From the NCBI GenBank assembly GCA_946405105.1, contig CAMJFY010000002.1, positions 62,001-126,000 on the forward strand: DNA of 64,000 bases. Direction: 5' to 3'. This document shows, in pieces, positions 37,086 through 46,874 of the stretch (the first letter of the stretch is position 1; each line of letters starts with the position of its first letter). The notes under the pieces were generated by a model. The model searched no databases. It was given only the letters and a program-made list of their open reading frames with translations, and was not told where the DNA came from. Made by a program: the position numbers and the translations under genes. This stretch comes from an uncultured Caryophanales bacterium (GTDB taxonomy: Bacteria; Bacillota_I; Bacilli_A; Acholeplasmatales; Anaeroplasmataceae).

Positions 37086-38105
37086 ATGAGTGATTTAGAA
37101 AATAGAGTTGTTGATCCAAATGAGCAATTAGATGATGAATCAGAAGAATTATCACTAAGACCTCAAAAACTAACTGAATATATAGGTCAAAAGGAAGCTA
37201 AAGAAATGCTTGAGGTCTATATTAAGGCTGCCTTAAAAAGAAATGAAGCACTTGATCATACATTATTATATGGACCTCCAGGACTAGGTAAAACTACATT
37301 AGCTCAAATTATCGCAAATGAGCTTGGAGTTAACATGAAGGTTGTTTCGGGTCCGGCGATTGAAAGAAGTGGAGATTTAGCTGCCGTATTATCAACATTA
37401 GAGGAGGGTGATGTATTATTCATTGATGAAATACATAGACTTCCTAGATATGTTGAAGAGGTGTTATATAGTGCAATGGAGGATTATCAGCTAGATATTA
37501 TGGTTGGTAAGGATTCACAAGCAAGAAGCATAAGAGTTGACCTACCTCCTTTTACTCTTGTTGGAGCAACAACAAGATTTGGTGATTTATCTGCCCCACT
37601 AAGAGATAGATTTGGTGTTGTATTAAGATTAGATTATTATACAGTTGATGAATTAAACGCTATTGTTTCAAGAACTGCGAGAGTTCATGAGACAAAGATT
37701 GATTTAAATGCCTCAATTGAGCTAGCGATGCGTTCTCGTGGAACTCCAAGAATTGCGAATAGATTATTTAGAAGAGTTAGAGATTTCGCAGATGTAAAGA
37801 ATAATGGTGAAATTACAATTGATATTTGTAAGGAAGCATTATCTAAGTTAGGAATTGATAATGATGGCTTAGATTATACTGATTATAGATATTTAAGAGC
37901 TATTGTTGAAACATTTAATGGTGGACCTGTAGGTGTTGAATCACTTGCGGCAACTATATCAGAGGAGGTTTCTACAATAGAAGATGTATATGAGCCTTAT
38001 TTATTACAGGAGGGCTATATTAAGCGTTCTAATCGTGGACGTATGGCAACCGAAAAAGCTTATAACAAGCTTGGAGTAAAATTTTATAAGGGCATTTTTG
38101 CATAG
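37086..38105 (+). CDS. ruvB: Holliday junction helicase RuvB
   Basis: This 339-residue AAA+ motor drives branch migration. It has Walker [16 protein letters not shown] near 62-76, Walker [10 protein letters not shown], sensor 1 [19 protein letters not shown] (with the Arg finger), and the C-terminal winged-helix ending [14 protein letters not shown]. Length and order are normal. GGAG precedes the ATG, and the gene sits between ruvA and queA as in many Firmicutes. RuvC is not seen in the window. Confidence 0.98.
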   Translation: MSDLENRVVDPNEQLDDESEELSLRPQKLTEYIGQKEAKEMLEVYIKAALKRNEALDHTLLYGPPGLGKTTLAQIIANELGVNMKVVSGPAIERSGDLAAVLSTLEEGDVLFIDEIHRLPRYVEEVLYSAMEDYQLDIMVGKDSQARSIRVDLPPFTLVGATTRFGDLSAPLRDRFGVVLRLDYYTVDELNAIVSRTARVHETKIDLNASIELAMRSRGTPRIANRLFRRVRDFADVKNNGEITIDICKEALSKLGIDNDGLDYTDYRYLRAIVETFNGGPVGVESLAATISEEVSTIEDVYEPYLLQEGYIKRSNRGRMATEKAYNKLGVKFYKGIFA

Positions 38106-38113
38106 AGGTTATT

Positions 38114-39142
38114 ATGCTAAAGACAACAGATTATGACTATTTTTTACCAGAGGAATTGATAGCTCAAACTCCATTAAATGATAGAAGTTCATCAAGATTA
38201 ATGGTATTAAATAGAGAAAAGAAGACAATTGAACATAAACATTTTTATGATATTGTAGATAGATTAAGCGAAAATGATGTATTAGTTATAAATGATACAA
38301 AGGTTATTCCTGCAAGATTAATTGGTCATAAGGAGGAAACTGGAGCTGTAATAGAGGTATTGTTATTAAAGGATTTAGGAAACAATATTTGGCAAACTCT
38401 AGCTAAGCCTCAAAAAAGAGTTAAGATTGGAACAATTATTTCTTTTGGTGAAGGATTATTAAAGGCTAAATGTATTGAGCTTTTAGATATGGGTATTTGT
38501 AAATTTGAATTAATATATGATGGTATTTTAGTAGAAATATTAGATAAGCTTGGTGAAATGCCACTACCACCATATATTCATGAAAAATTACAAGATAAAA
38601 ATAGATATCAAACAGTATATGCTAAAAACCCAGGATCAGCAGCCGCACCTACTGCAGGATTACATTTTACACCTGAAATATTAGAAAAGATTAAGAATAA
38701 AGGTATTCAAATTATTCCTGTTACATTACATGTAGGTCTTGGAACATTTAGACCTGTAACAGAAGAGGATGCCTCAAAGCATGAAATGCATAGTGAATAT
38801 TATGAAATATCAGAAGAATCTGCAAGATTATTAAATGAAGCTAAGGCTAATGGAAAAAGAATTATTTCTGTAGGTACAACATCTACAAGAACATTAGAAT
38901 CAGCAATTCATGATGATGGATTATTTTATCCTGAATGTAAGAACACAAATATCTTTATTTATCCAGGATATAAATTTAAGGCTATTGATGCCCTAATTAC
39001 TAATTTCCATTTACCAAAATCAACATTAATTATGCTAGTTAGTGCATTAGCTGGTAGAGAATTTATTTTAATGGCCTATGAGGAAGCTGTAAAGGAAAGA
39101 TATAGATTTTTCTCATTTGGAGATGCAATGTTTATAGAATAG
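38114..39142 (+). CDS. queA: S-adenosylmethionine:tRNA ribosyltransferase-isomerase
   Basis: This 342-residue enzyme transfers the ribosyl group of SAM to preQ1 in tRNA to form epoxyqueuosine. Markers are [24 protein letters not shown] at the start, [12 protein letters not shown] (about 57-68), [11 protein letters not shown] (about 182-192), [10 protein letters not shown], and [19 protein letters not shown] near the C-terminus. It works with tgt two genes downstream, and the ruvB-queA-tgt order is a familiar Firmicute arrangement. Its stop is 13 bases before the PPIase gene. Confidence 0.97.
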   Translation: MLKTTDYDYFLPEELIAQTPLNDRSSSRLMVLNREKKTIEHKHFYDIVDRLSENDVLVINDTKVIPARLIGHKEETGAVIEVLLLKDLGNNIWQTLAKPQKRVKIGTIISFGEGLLKAKCIELLDMGICKFELIYDGILVEILDKLGEMPLPPYIHEKLQDKNRYQTVYAKNPGSAAAPTAGLHFTPEILEKIKNKGIQIIPVTLHVGLGTFRPVTEEDASKHEMHSEYYEISEESARLLNEAKANGKRIISVGTTSTRTLESAIHDDGLFYPECKNTNIFIYPGYKFKAIDALITNFHLPKSTLIMLVSALAGREFILMAYEEAVKERYRFFSFGDAMFIE

Positions 39143-39155
39143 AGAGGACAATAAT

Positions 39156-40789
<1,634 letters not shown>

Positions 40790-40792
40790 TAT

Positions 40793-40829
40793 ATACCCAT
40801 TAGGCTTACATGCTTAATGGGTATTTTCT
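40793..40829 (+). terminator. Terminator after the ruvAB-queA-tgt operon
   Basis: The stem ATACCCATTA/TAATGGGTAT has a 12-base loop and is followed by TTTTCTTT. Confidence 0.85.
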
Positions 40830-40971
40830 TTAAAATTATAAAAATATCATTATTTAAAGGTAATTTTAGAAATTAATTATAAAAATTAGTATTTTGTTTT
40901 ATTTGTTTCTTTACTTTTATTGATAAAAAATAAAATTTTTTATATAATATATTTAGTTAGGAGTGATTGAT

Positions 40972-41343
40972 TTGACCAACCTTACTTTTTTAAATTTCTT
41001 CACTGACAATCCATGGATATTTATAATAATTGGTGCAGTACTAATTGTCATTGTGGTTTTATTCCTTTTAATATTCCTAAAGAAGAAGGATAAAAAGGGT
41101 CCAAAGATTGATGATGAATTTATTTCAAATTTATTATCATTATTAGGTGAAGTAGAAAACATAACAGATGTAAATGTTGATAATGGAAGATTAAAGATTT
41201 CCGTTAATGATTTGGATAAAGTTAATTTAGAGGGTATCAAGGCTGTAGCAACTTCAGGAGTCTTTGTTACAGGTAATATAATAAAAACATTGTTTAGATT
41301 AGATTCCGAAACAATTAAAAAAGCATTAGATGCTAGATTATAG
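40972..41343 (+). CDS. Membrane-anchored EIIB-like domain protein lacking the phospho-Cys
   Basis: This protein of about 123 residues has one N-terminal membrane helix (about 13-37), a Lys/Asp linker, and a cytoplasmic domain resembling the glucose-type PTS EIIB. It has ENITDVNVDNGRLKISVNDL, where EIIB-Glc has [20 protein letters not shown]; the active-site Cys is Asp here. GVFVTGNIIKTLFR matches the EIIB phosphate loop region. The track starts at GTG 40963, but the AGGAG sequence overlaps that codon, so TTG 40972 fits better. HPr is encoded 12 bases downstream, which supports a sensory or regulatory role in the PTS rather than sugar transport. Confidence 0.7.
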   Translation: MTNLTFLNFFTDNPWIFIIIGAVLIVIVVLFLLIFLKKKDKKGPKIDDEFISNLLSLLGEVENITDVNVDNGRLKISVNDLDKVNLEGIKAVATSGVFVTGNIIKTLFRLDSETIKKALDARL

Positions 41344-41355
41344 GGGTTGAATAGT

Positions 41356-41628
41356 ATGGTAAGAAAGAGCTTTAGAATAACTAATGAACAAGGAATTCAT
41401 GCAAGACCTGCAACAACACTAGTAAAGGTTGCGATGGACTTCAAATCTGATATAAGCCTTACTGCTTTAAAGAAGACAGTAGATTTTAAATCGATAATGG
41501 GTGTTATGTCACTTGGAATTTATAGTGGAACAGTAATTGAAATTAAATGCGATGGTGAGGATGAGGTTGATGCTCTAAACGCAATTTCAAAAGAAATATC
41601 TACATTACAGCTTGGAAGAGAAATCTAA
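41356..41628 (+). CDS. ptsH: Phosphocarrier protein HPr
   Basis: This 90-residue HPr has the phosphorylation site GIHARPAT (His near 15) and the regulatory Ser site in FKSIMGVMSLG (Ser near 46), as in Firmicutes with HPr kinase. It carries phosphate from Enzyme I to EIIA domains and, Ser-phosphorylated, is the CcpA corepressor. The track starts at TTG 41347; ATG 41356 lies 9 bases after AGGGG and is the expected start. No ptsI is adjacent. A terminator follows. Confidence 0.95.
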   Translation: MVRKSFRITNEQGIHARPATTLVKVAMDFKSDISLTALKKTVDFKSIMGVMSLGIYSGTVIEIKCDGEDEVDALNAISKEISTLQLGREI

Positions 41629-41637
41629 TTAAAATTG

Positions 41638-41675
41638 AAACAAAATAAATTACGGCAATTTATTTTGTTTTATTT
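41638..41675 (+). terminator. Terminator after ptsH
   Basis: A 14-bp AT-rich stem AAACAAAATAAATT/AATTTATTTTGTTT with loop ACGGC is followed by a T run. Confidence 0.8.
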
Positions 41676-41690
41676 TTTTATGAGGTCATT

Positions 41691-43034
41691 ATGAATTTTC
41701 AAAATAAATTAGAAAAATATAAGGATAAGGCATTAAATATGCTAGAAGCCTTAATTTCATATCCTTCAGTATTAGATAAATATAATCCTGAAAGCATTGC
41801 TCCATTTGGTAATAATTTAAATGAATGCTTAAGCTTTGTATTGGATTATGCCATAAAGGATGGCTTTAATACCTTTAATGCTGCTAATTATGCTGGACAT
41901 ATAGAATATGGTAGTGGAAATGAAATATTAGGTATTTTAGCTCATTTAGATGTAGTGCCTGTAAATGAATCAGAATGGGATTCAAATCCTTTTAAATTAG
42001 ATATAAGAAATAATAAAATGTATGCGAGAGGAATAATGGATGATAAAGGTCCATTTGTTGCCTCATATATTGCATTAAAAATGCTAAAGGATGAAGGATA
42101 TATTTCTAATAAAAGAATTAGATTAATATTTGGATTAGATGAGGAATCAGGATCTAGATGTATTAAAAAATATTTTACATTACAGCCTGAGCCTAATCTT
42201 GCATTTTCACCAGATGCTGAATTTCCATTAATTCATGGTGAAAAGGGAATTATTAGCTATGATATATTAGTTGATGATAATATCATTATAGAATTTGATG
42301 CCGGAGATAGATATAATATCGTTCCATCAGAAGCTAAAATGAAAATTAATTTAAATTTAGATAAAGAATTTAATAATTATCTAAATGATAATAATTATAA
42401 TGGTAAAATAGAGGACGGCTATTATATAGCGTATGGTAAGGCAACACATGCAATGTGCCCTGAAAATGGTATTAACGCAGCCTATATTTTATTTGATTTC
42501 TTAAATAAATATACAGATTCAAAATTAGCTAGATTTGTATCTAATTATTATTTATTTGATGTTAATGGTAAAAAAGCTAATTATTATGATACTGATTTAG
42601 AGTTAGGTAATCTAACATCTAATTTTGCAGTAGTTAAGATTAATAATTATAAAGGAAAAATAGGTATTAATTGTCGTGTTCCTAAAGATAATGATTTTGA
42701 TTTAATCAAATCAAGTGTAGAAGCTATATCAAAGGAATATGGTTATAAATATGAATTATTATCTAAATCTAATTCACACTATATACCAAAAAATTCAGAT
42801 TTAGTAACAAAACTAATGGAAGCCTACAAGGAAGCAACAGGTGATATGTTAGGCGAGCCATTTACAATCGGTGGTGGAACATATGCTAGAGAATGCAAAT
42901 ATGCAGTAGCGTTTGGACCATTATTTCCAGAAAGAGAGGATGTTTGTCATATTGCAAATGAATATATGTATTTAGATGACTTTTATAAGCTAATCGAAAT
43001 ATATTATTATGCAATATTAAAACTAACAAAATAA
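41691..43034 (+). CDS. pepV: PepV-like dipeptidase, M20 metallopeptidase family
   Basis: This 447-residue M20 peptidase shows metal ligands in ILAHLDVVPVNE (HxD near residue 87), ARGIMDDKGPFVASY (Asp near 118), DEESGSRC (Glu pair near 151) and a C-terminal GGGTYARE ... CHIANEY (His). It lacks a signal peptide and matches cytoplasmic PepV-type dipeptidases that cleave unspecific dipeptides in the peptide-uptake pathway. Its stop overlaps the next ATG by one base (TAATG). Confidence 0.9.
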   Translation: MNFQNKLEKYKDKALNMLEALISYPSVLDKYNPESIAPFGNNLNECLSFVLDYAIKDGFNTFNAANYAGHIEYGSGNEILGILAHLDVVPVNESEWDSNPFKLDIRNNKMYARGIMDDKGPFVASYIALKMLKDEGYISNKRIRLIFGLDEESGSRCIKKYFTLQPEPNLAFSPDAEFPLIHGEKGIISYDILVDDNIIIEFDAGDRYNIVPSEAKMKINLNLDKEFNNYLNDNNYNGKIEDGYYIAYGKATHAMCPENGINAAYILFDFLNKYTDSKLARFVSNYYLFDVNGKKANYYDTDLELGNLTSNFAVVKINNYKGKIGINCRVPKDNDFDLIKSSVEAISKEYGYKYELLSKSNSHYIPKNSDLVTKLMEAYKEATGDMLGEPFTIGGGTYARECKYAVAFGPLFPEREDVCHIANEYMYLDDFYKLIEIYYYAILKLTK

Positions 43035-43687
43035 TGAGATTAAGAAAAGTTAAAAACGCAAAGGAAAGATTAGAACAAAATAATAATTCATTTTACATTT
43101 CTAACCCTGAAGAATATAAAGGTAAATGGAATGAATTATTTAATAACGATAATCCAATCCATATTGAAATAGGCTGTGGTAAGGGTCAATTTATATCTAC
43201 CCTTGCAGCTTTAAATCCAGATATCAATTATATTGCTATAGAAAAATTTGATTCAGTATTATTAAGATGTCTAGAAAAGGTATTAGATTCAAATTTATCT
43301 AATTTAAAGCTATGTGTATTAGATGCTCAAATGATATCTAATTATTTCTCACAAGAAGAGGTAAAAAGAATTTATTTGAATTTTAGTGATCCATGGCCAA
43401 AGAAGCATCATGCAAAAAGAAGATTAACATCTCCATTATTCTTAGATGAATATAAAAAGATATTACCTAAAAAGGATGGAGAAATATTCTTTAAAACTGA
43501 TAATAGAGGATTATTTGAATATTCATTAGAATCAATTTCAAATAATGGATATTCTATATCTAATATTTCTTTAGATTTACATAAGGATATAGAAAAATAT
43601 CCAGATAATATTACAACAGAATTTGAAGATAAATGGTCTAAGCTAGGACCAATTTATCGTTTAGAAGCAAGAATTAAAGGAGAATAA
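43034..43687 (+). CDS. trmB: tRNA (guanine-N7-)-methyltransferase
   Basis: This 217-residue SAM-dependent enzyme makes m7G46 in tRNA. It has the SAM motif IEIGCGKGQFI near residue 46, YIAIEKFDSVLLRCLEK, and the family signature LNFSDPWPKKHHAKRRLTSPLF near 115-136. It is translationally coupled to the peptidase upstream and is followed by the S51 peptidase two bases after its stop. Confidence 0.97.
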   Translation: MRLRKVKNAKERLEQNNNSFYISNPEEYKGKWNELFNNDNPIHIEIGCGKGQFISTLAALNPDINYIAIEKFDSVLLRCLEKVLDSNLSNLKLCVLDAQMISNYFSQEEVKRIYLNFSDPWPKKHHAKRRLTSPLFLDEYKKILPKKDGEIFFKTDNRGLFEYSLESISNNGYSISNISLDLHKDIEKYPDNITTEFEDKWSKLGPIYRLEARIKGE

Positions 43688-43688
43688 T

Positions 43689-44402
43689 ATGGTTACTTTC
43701 TGTCTTATTGGTGGAAAAATTAATAAAGAAGAATTATCCAATAGGATAGAAAATCATTTATTAGAATTATCTAATAAGAGTAAGCCTAAGGTTCTATATT
43801 TTCCATTTGCGGCAAAGAATTATAAAAAATCTAATGATAGATTTATGAAGCTAATGAATAATTTAAATGCTGATATTTATTATATGGATTTAGATTCATT
43901 AAATCATTTTGATAAATTATTAAATGAAGCTGATATTTTAAATATTGGTGGAGGAGTATCAGATGATTTAATAAGCCTTTTTAAGGAAAAGGAATTAGAT
44001 AAAATATTATATAAATATTTAAATACAAATAAGATATATGCTGGTTCATCAGCTGGGGCTATGCTTTATTGTAAGGCGTGTATGGGAGATAAGGATATGT
44101 ATACTGATAATTTCCATAATTATAATTACAAAATGGTTATGGGCCTTGGTATATTAAATTTAAGCATTTGTCCTCATTATCAAAATGAAGATTTAATTAT
44201 TTATAATGATGAAATAAAGAAATATGATTATGACGCATTTGGAATCGAAGAGGATTCTGCAGTTATAATCAAGGATAATCATTTTTATATAATAAAGGAA
44301 GAAAAGAAGATGAGTGTTTATTATTTTAATAAAAATGATTATATTATGAATGATTTAAAGGAGGGTATTATATATGAAAAAGATGGCGGTTTTAGGTCCT
44401 AA
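43689..44402 (+). CDS. Peptidase E-like S51 family protein
   Basis: This 237-residue protein has the S51 (peptidase E / cyanophycinase) core: FCLIGGKI at the N-terminus, NIGGGVSDDLISLFK (about 95-109), and the nucleophile elbow YAGSSAGAMLYCK (Ser near 120). This family cleaves Asp dipeptides or other acidic peptides. It is cytoplasmic and lies with another peptidase gene two places upstream, suggesting peptide salvage. GGAG precedes the ATG, and its last 29 bases overlap the pheA start. Confidence 0.85.
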   Translation: MVTFCLIGGKINKEELSNRIENHLLELSNKSKPKVLYFPFAAKNYKKSNDRFMKLMNNLNADIYYMDLDSLNHFDKLLNEADILNIGGGVSDDLISLFKEKELDKILYKYLNTNKIYAGSSAGAMLYCKACMGDKDMYTDNFHNYNYKMVMGLGILNLSICPHYQNEDLIIYNDEIKKYDYDAFGIEEDSAVIIKDNHFYIIKEEKKMSVYYFNKNDYIMNDLKEGIIYEKDGGFRS

Positions 44403-45195
44403 GGGGACATATTCAGATATTGCTGCAAAGGAATATATTAAAAAGAATAATTTAGATGCAGAAATAGAATATTATCCATCTATTTTAAAAACATCATTAG
44501 CTCTAAAGGAAACTGATTTAGCAATATTACCTTTTGAAAATACCCTTGATGGATTTGTATTAGAAAGCATGGATACAATTATATCTAATGATTTTAAAAT
44601 AATAGATCAAATTAAGCTTGATATTGATTTCGCATTTGTTACAAATGAGGAAAAGGCTGAGGAATGTAAGGATGTATATTGCCAATTTAAGGCATATGGT
44701 CAATGTATAGAATTTATTTCTAAATATGATTTCAATATTATTCAAACTCAATCTAATTCAGCAACAGTAAAAAAGATTAATGAAGCTGGTAAAGGCTTTG
44801 GTGCAATTGTCCCAATGCATTCATTAAAGGATAATGATTATAAAACTAAATTATTACATGTAGCTGATAGAAGACATAATCAAACTAGATTTTTTATTTG
44901 TAGTAAAGAAACTGAGCATGTTAAATATAATGATGAGATAGACGCATCTATCGTTATTGTTATTAAAGAGGATAGACCTGGTATTTTATTTGAAATATTA
45001 AAGGAATTAAGTGATTTAAATATTAATATGAATTCTATTATGTCTAGACCAATGAAGACTGAAATGGGCCAATATAAATTCTATATTGAGGTATCATTAT
45101 TAAAGGATTCAATTAAAAAATTAGATAAATTAAAAGATGAATTAAATCGAAAAGGATTCTTGATTGAAATATTAGGAATATATAATAAATTATAA
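44374..45195 (+). CDS. pheA: Prephenate dehydratase with ACT domain
   Basis: This 273-residue monofunctional enzyme converts prephenate to phenylpyruvate for phenylalanine synthesis. The N-terminus MAVLGPKGTYSDIAA, the PFENTLDGFVLESMD motif, SNSATVKKI and the catalytic TRFFI near 172 mark the catalytic domain. An ACT domain (about 190-265, with RPGILFEILKELSDLNINMNSIMSRP) binds Phe for feedback. There is no chorismate mutase part. GGAGGGT lies upstream of the ATG inside the S51 gene. Confidence 0.95.
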   Translation: MKKMAVLGPKGTYSDIAAKEYIKKNNLDAEIEYYPSILKTSLALKETDLAILPFENTLDGFVLESMDTIISNDFKIIDQIKLDIDFAFVTNEEKAEECKDVYCQFKAYGQCIEFISKYDFNIIQTQSNSATVKKINEAGKGFGAIVPMHSLKDNDYKTKLLHVADRRHNQTRFFICSKETEHVKYNDEIDASIVIVIKEDRPGILFEILKELSDLNINMNSIMSRPMKTEMGQYKFYIEVSLLKDSIKKLDKLKDELNRKGFLIEILGIYNKL

Positions 45196-45206
45196 TTGGT
45201 GAATTT

Positions 45207-46505
45207 ATGAATATAATTGATATTATTTTAAAAAAGAGAAATGGAGAAAAACTAAATAAGCAAGAAATCAATTACGTTATTAGTGAATATACTAATGATA
45301 AAATTCCTGATTATCAAATTAGTGCTCTTTTAATGGCTATTTATTTTAGAGGTATGGATGATGAGGAGGCAAGCTTCTTAACTAGCGCTATGCTAAATAG
45401 TGGTGATACCTTAGATTTATCTAAGATATCAGGTGTTAAGGTAGATAAGCATTCAACTGGCGGTGTTGGAGATAAGACATCATTAGTCGTTGCCCCAATT
45501 GTTGCCTCACTTGGAATTAAGGTTGCTAAAATGAGTGGAAGAGGCTTAGGCCACACTGGTGGTACAATTGATAAGCTAGAATCAATTCCTGGCTATGATG
45601 TATCTATATCAGAAGAAGATTTTATTAGACAAATCAATGATATAGGTATCGCATTAGTAGGTCAAACAAAAAAGCTGGCTCCTGCAGATAAGAAGCTATA
45701 TGCCCTAAGAGATGTTACAGGAACTGTAGATTCTATTCCTTTAATTGCTTCATCAATCATGTCTAAGAAGCTAGCTACAGGTGCTGATGTTATTGTATTA
45801 GATGTGAAGGTTGGAGAAGGCGCATTTATGAAAAATGTAGATGACGCTAGAAAGCTAGCAACATTAATGGTTAATATTGGTAAGCTTCAAAATAAAAAGG
45901 TTGTTGCAGTATTAACTGATATGTCAAGCCCACTAGGAATGGCAGTAGGTAATTCATTAGAGGTAATAGAAGCAATTGATACATTAAATGGTAATGGACC
46001 AAAAGATTTTACTGAACTATGCGTTGTAGCATCTGCAGAATTAATATTAGAGGCAGGCTATGCTAAAAATATTGAAGAAGCTAAAGAATTAGCTAATAGA
46101 CAAATAGCTAATAAGGAGGGCTTAAATAAGCTTGTAGAGCTTGTTAAAGCACAGCATGGTGATTATTTATATATCCTAAATCCATCTAGATTTGAAAAAT
46201 CTAAATATGTTTATAATGTATTATCTGTTAAGGAAGGATATATTAATAATATTAATTCTTTAGATATAGGAAATGCTTCAATGAAGCTTGGGGCAGGTAG
46301 ATTATCATTAGATGATAAAATTAATCCAAGAGTAGGTATTGTTCTTACTAAAAAGCCTGGAGATTATATCAACAAAGGAGATATAATCGCTAAGATTTTT
46401 TCAGATGATGTATTAGATAAAAATATTTATAATTTGATATTAAATGCATATAGAGTAGAAGATGTCTATAATAAGGTGCCTCTAATAATCGATATTATAA
46501 AATAA
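45207..46505 (+). CDS. pdp: Pyrimidine-nucleoside (thymidine) phosphorylase
   Basis: This 432-residue enzyme splits pyrimidine nucleosides with phosphate. It has DKHSTGGVGDKTSL near 78 (phosphate and base contacts) and KMSGRGLGHTGGTIDKLESIPG near 105, which is the family signature, plus a C-terminal domain ending with RVEDV. It allows salvage of uridine and thymidine. It begins 11 bases after pheA, the last gene of this run. A new promoter for secG starts just after its stop. Confidence 0.95.
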   Translation: MNIIDIILKKRNGEKLNKQEINYVISEYTNDKIPDYQISALLMAIYFRGMDDEEASFLTSAMLNSGDTLDLSKISGVKVDKHSTGGVGDKTSLVVAPIVASLGIKVAKMSGRGLGHTGGTIDKLESIPGYDVSISEEDFIRQINDIGIALVGQTKKLAPADKKLYALRDVTGTVDSIPLIASSIMSKKLATGADVIVLDVKVGEGAFMKNVDDARKLATLMVNIGKLQNKKVVAVLTDMSSPLGMAVGNSLEVIEAIDTLNGNGPKDFTELCVVASAELILEAGYAKNIEEAKELANRQIANKEGLNKLVELVKAQHGDYLYILNPSRFEKSKYVYNVLSVKEGYINNINSLDIGNASMKLGAGRLSLDDKINPRVGIVLTKKPGDYINKGDIIAKIFSDDVLDKNIYNLILNAYRVEDVYNKVPLIIDIIK

Positions 46506-46521
46506 TAAATAATAAAATCAC

Positions 46522-46550
46522 TTGCAATAAATAAATTATTTATGTATAAT
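46522..46550 (+). promoter_or_regulatory. Promoter of secG
   Basis: TTGCAA and TATAAT are separated by 17 bases. The secG start with AAAGGAGGTAT lies about 30 bases downstream. Confidence 0.85.
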
Positions 46551-46581
46551 AAACAAGTAGTTTGAAAAAGGAGGTATCAAA

Positions 46582-46812
46582 ATGTTTGTAATTGATATAT
46601 TTGTTGCCATCGTTGCAATCTTATTAATTGTTATAGTTATGCTTCAAGCATCAAAAGATGATATTAATGATGCCTTCAACGGAAGCAAATCTGAGCTATT
46701 TAAAAACCAAAAGGCTCGTGGTATTGAAGTGTTCATGCAAAGAACAACTGCAGTACTTGCGATTGTATTCGTAGTTTTAGTAGTAGCATCAGTTGCTATT
46801 CATATGAATTAA
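46582..46812 (+). CDS. secG: Preprotein translocase subunit SecG
   Basis: This 76-residue protein has two membrane helices (about 3-22 and 53-74) linked by a cytoplasmic loop QASKDDINDAFNGSKSELFKN, typical of SecG. It assists SecYE in protein export. Its position before rnr-smpB-ssrA is the classic Firmicute neighbourhood. A terminator lies between secG and rnr. Confidence 0.95.
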   Translation: MFVIDIFVAIVAILLIVIVMLQASKDDINDAFNGSKSELFKNQKARGIEVFMQRTTAVLAIVFVVLVVASVAIHMN

Positions 46813-46814
46813 TT

Positions 46815-46842
46815 GAGATTGTGAAACAATCTCTTTTTTTTA
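46815..46842 (+). terminator. Terminator between secG and rnr
   Basis: GAGATTG/CAATCTC with a TGAAA loop is followed by eight Ts. Some read-through into rnr is likely, since GCTATAATTTAGG (a possible -10) follows directly. Confidence 0.85.
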
Positions 46843-46874
46843 TGCTATAATTTAGGTAATGGAGGTGGATTTAT

